Below, piece after piece: positions 27,556 to 32,323 of a DNA stretch of 48,523 nucleotides. The DNA comes from a virus: the IMG/VR virus record IMGVR_UViG_3300044701_000568, positions 1 through 48,523 of that record, one strand, 5' to 3'. The translations under genes and the position numbers were made by a program. Position 1 is the stretch's first letter. The number at the start of each line of letters is the position of its first letter. Below the pieces are notes generated by a model. The model worked only from the letters and a program-made list of their open reading frames with translations, had not been told where the DNA came from and did not search any database.

Positions 27556-27919
27556 CATCTAACTCCACATCATCTACAAGATCTGTTAATCTTTTTATAA
27601 AGTCTTCATCCATAGGAATGAGTTTTTCTTCACCACGATCAATACGATCTACCATTTCAAGCAACTCTTCAAGAAAATACTTTGGATAAGTATCATCTTC
27701 GCCAAGAGATACCCAAAACCATTCAAGACATTCTTGTTCTGGATCGTCATTTTTGAGTAGAGCATAGTCTTTATAGTTTGATCCCATAAGATCAGCCCAG
27801 ATTCTAAATGCTCCACGAATAGATTGCCAACCAGTCATCCAACAATGACCGATCCAATATTCCCACCAGTTGAGGGTGGTTTTGTTTTTGTTTGTTCCCT
27901 TAACTGGTGTGCTATACAT
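27548..27919 (-). CDS. Conserved small phage protein, unknown function
   Basis: 123 residues, with a Trp-rich amphipathic N-terminal half (LNWWEYWIGHCWMTGWQSIRG) and a very acidic C-terminus (VDDVELDDD). No membrane segment long enough to be certain and no catalytic motif. It starts one base after the glutaredoxin stop and overlaps the thioredoxin-like gene, so it lies inside a redox-gene run. Its role cannot be read from the sequence. Confidence 0.75.
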   Translation of the reverse strand: MYSTPVKGTNKNKTTLNWWEYWIGHCWMTGWQSIRGAFRIWADLMGSNYKDYALLKNDDPEQECLEWFWVSLGEDDTYPKYFLEELLEMVDRIDRGEEKLIPMDEDFIKRLTDLVDDVELDDD

Positions 27920-27920
27920 A

Positions 27921-28166
27921 TCAAATCATACAACAAAGTTCTTTTTCTTTTAGATATTTAATTGATTCTTTGCAACCGCCTAGTGGAATGTCCCCTAATA
28001 CGATCTGTGGAAATGTTGCTCCTTTACCAAACTCAGAATAAAACTCTTCTTTTGTAAAGTGCTCTCCCAATTCATAGACAACATAATCTAGACCTTGATG
28101 TTGTGCGATGAAAATAAATTTCTGGCAATGCGAACATCCTGGTTTTGAATAGATTGTTAGACTCAT
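27921..28166 (-). CDS. Glutaredoxin (NrdC-like)
   Basis: 81 residues. Motifs: SKPGCSHCQKF with the C-x-x-C active site at residues about 11-14, TFPQIVLGD with the cis-proline, and GGCKE for glutathione binding. It reduces disulfides with glutathione and is the likely electron donor for the phage ribonucleotide reductase encoded at 35-38.6 kb. The ATG overlaps the talC stop (ATGA). The C-terminal ELCCMI adds two further cysteines. Confidence 0.93.
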   Translation of the reverse strand: MSLTIYSKPGCSHCQKFIFIAQHQGLDYVVYELGEHFTKEEFYSEFGKGATFPQIVLGDIPLGGCKESIKYLKEKELCCMI

Positions 28167-28831
28167 TTGTTTTGTGCTTCGTAATCTTTGTTGAAAGTTT
28201 CAAGTCCCTTATCCGTGAGAACATGACAATACATTTTGTCAAAAATCTCTGGGGGCATAGTAACAACATCGGCACCACTCATAAAACAACGCGAAACACT
28301 ATGCACATCTCGTAAAGAAGCAGCAAGAACCTTGGTATTGATGCCGTGTAATTTATATGTATCAGAAATATTTTGTATCAGTTGAACACCATCAAAAGAA
28401 TTATCATAGACTCTACCAACAAAAGGAGAAACATAAGTTGCTCCTGCTTTTGCTGCTAGAATTGCTTGTGCTACAGAGAAGATAAGAGTTACATTAGTAG
28501 TTATCTTTTTACCATCTGTATTTTCCATGTCTGCAAAATAAGCACATGCCTTTAGTCCTTCTGGTGTGCATGGAAGTTTGATTGTGACATTTGGAGCGAT
28601 AGTAAAGTAATCTACCCCTTGTCGTATCATACTAGCATAGTCATCTGCAACAACTTCTGCAGAGATAGATTCAAAATCAGGAAAACTATCGACAATTTCT
28701 TGAATGACTTCTTGTTGTGTCCTGCCAGATTTTAAAATAAGAGTTGGATTTGTCGTGACTCCATCAATTAATCCGGTAGTATATCTTTTATAGATTGCAT
28801 CAACATCACCTGTATCAAGAAATATTTTCAT
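28163..28831 (-). CDS. talC: Transaldolase (TalC/fructose-6-phosphate aldolase type)
   Basis: 222 residues, the usual length of TalC. It starts MKIFLDTGDVDAIYKR as in the family. Motifs: GVTTNPTLI, IKLPCTPEGLKACAYF with the Schiff-base lysine in the IKLP strand, TNVTLIFSVAQA, and SPFVGRVYD. It transfers dihydroxyacetone units in the pentose phosphate pathway; phage copies are thought to push host carbon toward NADPH and ribose for nucleotide synthesis. An upstream in-frame extension to 28888 exists but the family start fits 28831. It is followed by the glutaredoxin with an ATGA overlap and lies downstream of tRNA-Pro, probably transcribed from the promoter at 29004-29033. Confidence 0.96.
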   Translation of the reverse strand: MKIFLDTGDVDAIYKRYTTGLIDGVTTNPTLILKSGRTQQEVIQEIVDSFPDFESISAEVVADDYASMIRQGVDYFTIAPNVTIKLPCTPEGLKACAYFADMENTDGKKITTNVTLIFSVAQAILAAKAGATYVSPFVGRVYDNSFDGVQLIQNISDTYKLHGINTKVLAASLRDVHSVSRCFMSGADVVTMPPEIFDKMYCHVLTDKGLETFNKDYEAQNK

Positions 28832-28897
28832 GGGGTTACTTTGAATTGTAATATTAAATGACGACATATAATTAAAAAATAACAACAATTAGTTGAG

Positions 28898-28971
28898 TCG
28901 GGATGATAGGATTTGAACCTACGACTTCTCGCTCCCAAAGCGAGTGCTCTACCAAACTGAGCTACATCCCG
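28898..28971 (-). tRNA. tRNA-Pro (anticodon UGG)
   Basis: A 74-base cloverleaf on the minus strand: acceptor CGGGATG/CATCCCG, anticodon stem CTCGC/GCGAG with loop TTTGGGA giving UGG, T-loop GGTTCAAATCC, discriminator A. CCA is not encoded. Its first ten bases overlap the 3' end of the small gene upstream. Confidence 0.95.
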
Positions 28972-29165
28972 ATAGACTCTTTATATAGGAATTGTTCTTT
29001 GAGATTATAGAACAACTTATGGTGTTTTGTCAAGAGGTAATATCCCGTGAGATCCTTACCATTATCAGTCCACCCATAAGAAATAACAGGTTCATTAACA
29101 TCTTGTAGATCAAGTTTACGATCTGTATGAAGATAGTGATTGAAACGCTGGTGGAGGTTGATCAT
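28962..29165 (-). CDS. Small phage protein, unknown function
   Basis: 67 residues, basic and His/Tyr-rich (MINLHQRFNHYLHTD; DNGKDLTGYYLLTKHHKLFYNLKEQF). The stop codon falls inside the 5' end of tRNA-Pro. A consensus sigma70-like promoter lies within its coding sequence (29004-29033). The start is weak: there is no clear Shine-Dalgarno, and a 10-bp hairpin sits 9 bases upstream. I do not recognise the family. Confidence 0.6.
   Translation of the reverse strand: MINLHQRFNHYLHTDRKLDLQDVNEPVISYGWTDNGKDLTGYYLLTKHHKLFYNLKEQFLYKESIGM
29004..29033 (-). promoter_or_regulatory. Consensus sigma70 promoter for tRNA-Pro and talC
   Basis: Minus strand TTGACA (29033-29028), 18-base spacer, TATAAT (29009-29004), both boxes perfect. 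It lies inside the 67-residue gene, about 25 bases before tRNA-Pro at the predicted start. Confidence 0.75.
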
Positions 29166-29174
29166 AATTTGCTT

Positions 29175-29202
29175 GCTTCTGTCAGTATTTTATGACAGAA
29201 GC
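29175..29202. other. 10-bp perfect hairpin upstream of small gene
   Basis: Arms GCTTCTGTCA (29175-29184) and TGACAGAAGC (29193-29202) with an eight-base loop. It has no T-run on either strand. On the minus strand it lies 9 bases before the ATG at 29165, so it may stabilise or attenuate that message. Confidence 0.5.
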
Positions 29203-29243
29203 GTGTGAAAATCAAGACATTCTAAAGGAATTTTATTATATCT

Positions 29244-29495
29244 TTATCTTTCTTCAAAGTCAAGACGACGCACCTTACGCTTGCGTCTCTGCTCCTGAAA
29301 CTCCAAATCCTGTCTTGTTAGAACTGAATTTTGGTGACGAGGTTTTGCCCCCGAGATTATTTCTACTAGGGACAGGTCCAGTCCACTGATGTTGCCACCA
29401 CGGATGGATGTAAGGTTCGGACATTGGCAACTGCGTAACTGGGATGGGTGCTCCTCTAATACTTTCCCGCAGCTCTTGCATCTGATAGTTAACAT
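29244..29495 (-). CDS. Small zinc-finger-like conserved cyanophage protein
   Basis: 83 residues. The N-terminal CKSCGKVL and, about 15 residues on, RSCQCPN supply four cysteines in a zinc-ribbon-like arrangement. It ends in a strongly basic then acidic tail, EQRRKRKVRRLDFEER, which I recognise as a recurrent cyanophage protein of unknown function. A TTG codon lies two codons earlier; the ATG is preferred. Most of the gene (29275-29495) is also read in another frame by the 94-residue ORF on the same strand. Confidence 0.8.
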   Translation of the reverse strand: MLTIRCKSCGKVLEEHPSQLRSCQCPNLTSIRGGNISGLDLSLVEIISGAKPRHQNSVLTRQDLEFQEQRRKRKVRRLDFEER

Positions 29496-29559
29496 TTTCA
29501 AGCATTCCTTTTATGTCGTCAAGTTCTTTACGAATTTTTAAATAGCGTTCTTTATCCAT
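29275..29559 (-). CDS. Small coiled-coil protein overlapping the zinc-finger gene
   Basis: 94 residues starting MDKERYLKIRKELDDIKGML, a short coiled coil, then a Pro/Trp-rich part (SEPYIHPWWQHQWTGPVPS). The in-frame extension upstream only translates tRNA-Val and was left out. The N-terminal 21 codons are outside the overlap and look like genuine protein; the rest shares DNA with the zinc-finger gene in another frame. It starts 16 bases after tRNA-Val. Either both frames are used or the C-terminal part here is an unselected read-through. Confidence 0.5.
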   Translation of the reverse strand: MDKERYLKIRKELDDIKGMLENVNYQMQELRESIRGAPIPVTQLPMSEPYIHPWWQHQWTGPVPSRNNLGGKTSSPKFSSNKTGFGVSGAETQA

Positions 29560-29575
29560 ATTATATATTGGACTA

Positions 29576-29647
29576 TGGGCGATACTGGATTTGAACCAGT
29601 GACCATCTCCGTGTAAAGGAGGCACTCTACCGCTGAGTTAATCGCCC
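29576..29647 (-). tRNA. tRNA-Val (anticodon UAC)
   Basis: A 72-base cloverleaf on the minus strand: acceptor GGGCGAT/ATCGCCC, anticodon loop TTTACAC giving UAC, T-loop GGTTCAAATCC, discriminator A. CCA is not encoded. Confidence 0.95.
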
Positions 29648-29864
29648 TAGAGGGTGGTGAGATTCTATCATACTCACAATCGGGAAGGTCTCACTGATAG
29701 TAAGTGTTTTCCCAATACTTTCGGACTCCTTGATAGTGGATTCTCATACCTCTAGTCTCCTAGTCGTATGGCGGGTATCACCCCTGTCCTAATCTACATT
29801 ACCCAGTGCTTGACCACATAGGTTATTCTGTCACACCCAGGAGAAACCCGTCAGTTTCTCCAAG
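29648..29864 (-). other. Unassigned structured spacer between tRNA-Val and tRNA-Arg
   Basis: 217 bases without a long ORF or a recognisable tRNA. Visible structures on the minus strand are a perfect 8-bp hairpin right after tRNA-Arg (29840-29861, GGAGAAAC/GTTTCTCC) and a hairpin at 29745-29770 (CATAC and CTAG paired steps around a GAGA loop). GTGAG/CTCAC arms lie near 29657-29677. An 18-codon ORF (ATG at 29747, MRIHYQGVRKYWENTYYQ) has GAGG just upstream. It is not tmRNA: I see no tRNA-like acceptor half. It could be a small RNA, a processed tRNA-operon spacer or a leader peptide. Confidence 0.4.
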
Positions 29865-29938
29865 CGTCTCGGACAGGACTTGAACCTGTGACCAACTGCT
29901 TAGAAGGCAGATGCTCTATCCAACTGAGCTACCGAGAC
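29865..29938 (-). tRNA. tRNA-Arg (anticodon UCU)
   Basis: A 74-base cloverleaf on the minus strand: acceptor GTCTCGG/CCGAGAC, anticodon loop TTCTAAG giving UCU, T-loop GGTTCAAGTCC, discriminator G. CCA is not encoded. A promoter lies directly upstream at 29947-29975. Confidence 0.95.
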
Positions 29939-29946
29939 ATGAGACA

Positions 29947-29975
29947 ATCTTACCATAGACTGGTCGGATTGTCAA
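29947..29975 (-). promoter_or_regulatory. Sigma70-like promoter between tRNA-Tyr and tRNA-Arg
   Basis: Minus strand TTGACA (29975-29970), 17-base spacer, TAAGAT (29952-29947). The -35 box abuts the 3' end of tRNA-Tyr. The predicted start would lie at or next to the 5' end of tRNA-Arg. Confidence 0.55.
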
Positions 29976-30057
29976 TGGGCAGGGAGGGATTTGAACCCCC
30001 GTAGGCAGAGCCAGTGGATTTACAGTCCACCTCCATTAACCACTCGGACACCTACCC
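29976..30057 (-). tRNA. tRNA-Tyr (anticodon GUA)
   Basis: An 82-base class II tRNA on the minus strand: acceptor GGGTAGG/CCTGCCC with one G-U pair, anticodon stem GTGGA/TCCAC with loop CTGTAAA giving GUA, long variable arm, T-loop GGTTCAAATCC, discriminator A. CCA is not encoded. Confidence 0.93.
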
Positions 30058-30143
30058 TAGAGACCTCCCTGTTTGTGCTTCAATGAGAGGCATGGGAGGG
30101 GCGAGACTGACGCGAGGTTTGGACCCCCGCTGCTCATGAAATA

Positions 30144-30172
30144 ATAGTAACAGATCACTCCTGGTTTGTCAA
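30144..30172 (-). promoter_or_regulatory. Sigma70-like promoter for the tRNA cluster
   Basis: Minus strand TTGACA (30172-30167), 17-base spacer, TACTAT (30149-30144), overlapping the 3' end of the 147-residue gene. The leader to tRNA-Tyr is about 80 bases and can form a CCTCCC/GGGAGG hairpin. Confidence 0.7.
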
Positions 30173-30598
30173 GGGGCAATCTGGAACCCATGGGGCACAG
30201 AGTCGGATCTCTCCTCCCAGTGCCTGACACTCCTTAGTATAGCACACAGACTTGTCCACTGGTGCCTCTGAGTATCGTGGTGATGGAATCCTAACAGATC
30301 CATCGTCTCCTGTCAAGCGTTCGTATCTACGAATTGCTTCATCAACTTCTAGTTCTACCTTAGCATCCAATTGTTTTTGATGATCTACTGGATCTGGAAT
30401 GTCATTCTTAAGTCCTAGTTTTTCAATGAGTGCTGTGTATATTTTCCAGAGTTGCTTCTCATCTATTTTAAAATGATCAGAAAATCCAGCAATGATTAAA
30501 GCAATAATTGAAATAATAATGAATCCTTTTATGTGCTTTGGATTTAAAGTTGGCAATACTTTAAACTTTCCTTCTTTGAATTCAAAAAGTTTAAACAT
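30155..30598 (-). CDS. Membrane-anchored protein, unknown function
   Basis: 147 residues. A basic N-terminus is followed by one transmembrane helix (about residues 26-41, IKGFIIISIIALIIAGF) and then a charged segment. The end is cysteine-rich (CYTKECQALGGEIRLCAPWVPDC) and would form disulfides if it faces the periplasm. The ATG lies inside the last codons of the preceding gene (eight-base overlap) with GAGG five bases upstream; the two are probably translated together from the late promoter at 30940-30947. Topology and late control would suit an envelope or lysis function, but I see no homologue. Confidence 0.75.
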   Translation of the reverse strand: MFKLFEFKEGKFKVLPTLNPKHIKGFIIISIIALIIAGFSDHFKIDEKQLWKIYTALIEKLGLKNDIPDPVDHQKQLDAKVELEVDEAIRRYERLTGDDGSVRIPSPRYSEAPVDKSVCYTKECQALGGEIRLCAPWVPDCPLTNQE

Positions 30599-30911
30599 TG
30601 TCCTCATCCATATTAGTCAGAAAATCTTCAAGTGCTTGATCTAAAGCATCTTTGGGAGATGTGTATCTTCCTTTGTCTCTAAGTTTTTTAGTATCAAAAG
30701 TTAGAGTTGGAGTCACAGATCCGTCTCTCTCTACTTTAACTTTTGCTCCAAAGATAGTTCCTTTGGGTTGAATGTTTAAGGTGTCAGCAGAGTCTAAAGA
30801 AACTTTTATCTTATCGTTCTCTGCTTTTAAATATCCTGACTTAGCAAGGACATCAACTACATCTCGCTCCCCAGGTAATTCATTATCATCTAGTTGATTA
30901 AATTTTGTCAT
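30591..30911 (-). CDS. Small late protein, unknown function
   Basis: 106 residues, charged and without membrane segments. The central part (LNIQPKGTIFGAKVKVERDGSVTPTLTF) reads as beta strands. A late promoter AATAAATA lies 29 bases upstream, and a GC-rich hairpin (30917-30937) separates the promoter from the ATG. It overlaps the next gene by eight bases. I do not recognise it. Confidence 0.75.
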   Translation of the reverse strand: MTKFNQLDDNELPGERDVVDVLAKSGYLKAENDKIKVSLDSADTLNIQPKGTIFGAKVKVERDGSVTPTLTFDTKKLRDKGRYTSPKDALDQALEDFLTNMDEDNV

Positions 30912-30916
30912 AGAAA

Positions 30917-30937
30917 GGGGAGGTGATCAGTCTCCCC
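30917..30937 (-). other. Hairpin overlapping the late transcript start
   Basis: Minus strand GGGGAG and CTCCCC arms around a nine-base loop, then TTTCT and the ATG at 30911. RNA begun at the late promoter (about 30934) would lose part of the 5' arm, while read-through RNA would form the whole hairpin, possibly as a weak terminator. Confidence 0.5.
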
Positions 30938-30939
30938 AC

Positions 30940-30947
30940 TATTTATT
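30940..30947 (-). promoter_or_regulatory. Late promoter AATAAATA
   Basis: AATAAATA on the minus strand 29 bases before the ATG of the 106-residue gene; it differs from the T4 consensus only at the first base. Confidence 0.65.
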
Positions 30948-30953
30948 ATATAA

Positions 30954-31316
30954 TTAGACCCTACTATAGCAAACACTGGCGACTCCTTGCCCTGGATGAG
31001 CAATAGAAGAGAACGCACCATAAGACAAGTCAAGGGAGCGACCAGCAACGAACGGTCCTCTGTCATTCACATACACAATTACCGACTTACCATTAGATTG
31101 ATTCGTAACCCGTAGTTTCGTTCCAAATGGTAGCCATTTATGTGCTACTGATTTTCCATAAGCGTTGAAGCGTTCACCATTAGCAGTAGTCCTGCCATGA
31201 TATCCATCACCGATTCCATAATGTGAAGCGAGGGAACATCCGCTCGCTGCCTTTGCTTGAAGGGGTGCTAGTCCCGTAACAGCAACGGCAAGAATTGAAA
31301 GTGTTTTAAGAAGCAT
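30954..31316 (-). CDS. Secreted RlpA-like (double-psi beta-barrel) protein
   Basis: 120 residues. A signal peptide of about 23 residues ends AKA-AS. The rest is the RlpA core domain: ASHYGIGDGYHGRTTANGE, then LPFGTKLRVTN, GKSVIVYVNDRGPF and the family signature RSLDLSYGAF. In bacteria RlpA domains bind or cleave glycan strands lacking stem peptides. The protein is almost only this domain (no SPOR domain). The cysteine after the signal peptide (ASGC) is a poor lipobox, so a free periplasmic protein is more likely. A TTGACA-N17-TACTAT promoter at 31448-31476 and a structured leader of about 125 bases precede it. The longer in-frame start at 31406 lies within that leader and was rejected. Confidence 0.88.
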   Translation of the reverse strand: MLLKTLSILAVAVTGLAPLQAKAASGCSLASHYGIGDGYHGRTTANGERFNAYGKSVAHKWLPFGTKLRVTNQSNGKSVIVYVNDRGPFVAGRSLDLSYGAFSSIAHPGQGVASVCYSRV

Positions 31317-31351
31317 TAATTTGTATTGAACTCTACATCCCAATAGAAGGG

Positions 31352-31376
31352 GGGTATACCGCCCCTCTCGGGGGGC
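31352..31376 (-). promoter_or_regulatory. Leader with two competing hairpins before the rlpA-like gene
   Basis: In minus-strand RNA the segment reads GCCCC-CCGAGA-GGGGC (31376-31361) followed by an overlapping GGGG...CCCC pair down to about 31352. The two stems use the same GGGG and exclude each other. This could be attenuation or mRNA protection. Confidence 0.4.
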
Positions 31377-31447
31377 ACCTTCCTGGGCTCTAAATGTCAC
31401 ACTCAAAGTCTAATGATAAAGAGGTCTGGTGTGTTACAGACCCTTAC

Positions 31448-31476
31448 ATAGTATGGCATATTTAGTCATTTGTCAA
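31448..31476 (-). promoter_or_regulatory. Strong sigma70-like promoter for the rlpA-like gene
   Basis: Minus strand TTGACA (31476-31471), 17-base spacer, TACTAT (31453-31448). A perfect six-base-arm hairpin (31423-31442, GGTCTG/CAGACC) lies at the predicted 5' end of the RNA. Confidence 0.75.
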
Positions 31477-31477
31477 G

Positions 31478-31485
31478 CTAAATAG
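31478..31485 (+). promoter_or_regulatory. Possible late promoter (CTAAATAG) for the plus-strand island
   Basis: CTAAATAG 25 bases before the ATG at 31511; the same CTAAATA core precedes the other plus-strand gene at 2813. It overlaps the minus-strand -35 box. Confidence 0.35.
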
Positions 31486-31510
31486 TCCAGATTGAAAACT
31501 GGCACACACC

Positions 31511-31663
31511 ATGTATCAGCTACGAGAGAATGACATTCACAGACTAATTACTGCCTGTAAGCACTATCAAAACGAGACTGGATCTGAGTTTGTCTGGGCA
31601 GAGTATCAAAATTTAGTTGACAAATTAAAATTATATCTTGAGCAAAACTTATCACAATCATAA
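31511..31663 (+). CDS. Small protein, unknown function
   Basis: 50 residues, MYQLRENDIHRLITACKHYQ then a helical, Leu/Gln-rich tail. It is the first of four compact plus-strand genes. It has no signal or membrane segment. The ATG follows ACACACC with no clear Shine-Dalgarno, but the ORF is the only one fitting the start of the island and its composition is protein-like. Function unknown. Confidence 0.6.
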   Translation: MYQLRENDIHRLITACKHYQNETGSEFVWAEYQNLVDKLKLYLEQNLSQS

Positions 31664-31684
31664 AACATTTTAATCATAAAATGT

Positions 31685-31879
31685 ATGCCAAGAGAATGGA
31701 ACACTCCGATTAGAGAGCCTTGGAATGCTCCTATTCACAACACACTAAAGGCAATAGACAACCACACTCAAGAGTATTTTAAGAGTGGTGATGAATGGCA
31801 TCTAGAAAAAGCAGATATGCTTAGAAATTATCTTCACGAACTGAAGACTTGGATACACAAACAAGAGGGTAGATCATGA
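31685..31879 (+). CDS. Small protein, unknown function
   Basis: 64 residues, Trp- and His-rich (MPREWNTPIREPWNAPIHNT), with an internal repeat of the form W-N-x-PI-x-x. The second half is helical and charged (EKADMLRNYLHELKTWIHKQ). Its stop overlaps the ATG of the next gene (ATGA). An ATG four bases upstream is in another frame and closes quickly. It is not a family I recognise. Confidence 0.68.
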   Translation: MPREWNTPIREPWNAPIHNTLKAIDNHTQEYFKSGDEWHLEKADMLRNYLHELKTWIHKQEGRS

Positions 31880-32025
31880 TTCAAGATTTTCCATGGGGAG
31901 TAGTAATTATCTTAGGCATGGGATTAATATTTACTGCCTATATCATTTACTACATATTAAGATTAGCATATTTGGAGACTAAAGATGTATCAATACAAGA
32001 TCAAGAAGATCAACAGGGTCATTGA
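31876..32025 (+). CDS. Small single-pass membrane protein
   Basis: 49 residues with one hydrophobic helix (about residues 8-32, GVVIILGMGLIFTAYIIYYI) and an acidic, Gln-rich tail. The ATG overlaps the previous stop codon by the ATGA pattern. The last 41 bases are shared with the start of the nuclease-like gene in another frame. This coupling suggests both are made together. It may be a membrane partner of the nuclease, but that is inference. Confidence 0.6.
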   Translation: MIQDFPWGVVIILGMGLIFTAYIIYYILRLAYLETKDVSIQDQEDQQGH

Positions 32026-32323
32026 TGGTGACACTATTGATGTTGATATTGATCTGGGTTTTAGTATCACACTCTCTCAAAGAGTAAGATTAAAAGATAT
32101 TGATGCTGCTGAAACTAGAACAACAAACCTAGCAGAAAAAGCAGAAGGTCTAGCAGCAAAAGCATGGCTAGAAAAAGAACTCTCCCGTGAAGGAGAGTGG
32201 ATTATTGAAACAACAAAAGAGGACAAGTATGGAAGAATACTTGGCACTCTTTATCTTGTTGGTGATCCCGTCACATTAAATGAAAGGATGTTGAATGAAG
32301 GTATTGCTAAACCTTATTCGTAA
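31985..32323 (+). CDS. Thermonuclease-like protein (staphylococcal nuclease homologue)
   Basis: 112 residues of the SNase fold. Motifs: VIDGDTIDVDIDLGF (metal-binding Asp), RVRLKDIDAAETR with the catalytic-type Arg, Asp and Glu in order, and DKYGRILGTLYL with the second Arg, then LNEGIAKPY. The family cleaves DNA and RNA with calcium. Cyanophage genomes commonly carry such a gene; the role could be host DNA breakdown. There is no signal peptide, so it should act inside the cell. Its start lies inside the membrane-peptide gene and its end overlaps the convergent 379-residue gene by ten bases. Confidence 0.9.
   Translation: MYQYKIKKINRVIDGDTIDVDIDLGFSITLSQRVRLKDIDAAETRTTNLAEKAEGLAAKAWLEKELSREGEWIIETTKEDKYGRILGTLYLVGDPVTLNERMLNEGIAKPYS

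Noticed and set aside
28832-28888. Longer start for talC
   Set aside because: The family begins MKIFLDT and the added residues are low-complexity sequence from an AT-rich spacer.
29560-29625. N-terminal extension of the 94-residue ORF
   Set aside because: It translates tRNA-Val. The ATG at 29559 comes after the tRNA.
29648-29864. tmRNA or a further tRNA in the spacer
   Set aside because: No acceptor stem, T-loop or anticodon arm in the right order on either strand.
30061-30143. Degenerate tRNA near GCGGGGGTCCAAACCTCGC on the minus strand
   Set aside because: It resembles a T-arm but there is no D-arm or anticodon arm, and the region fits the leader from the promoter at 30144-30172.
31317-31406. 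Longer start for the rlpA-like protein
   Set aside because: It would place a signal peptide in the interior and lies in the structured leader.
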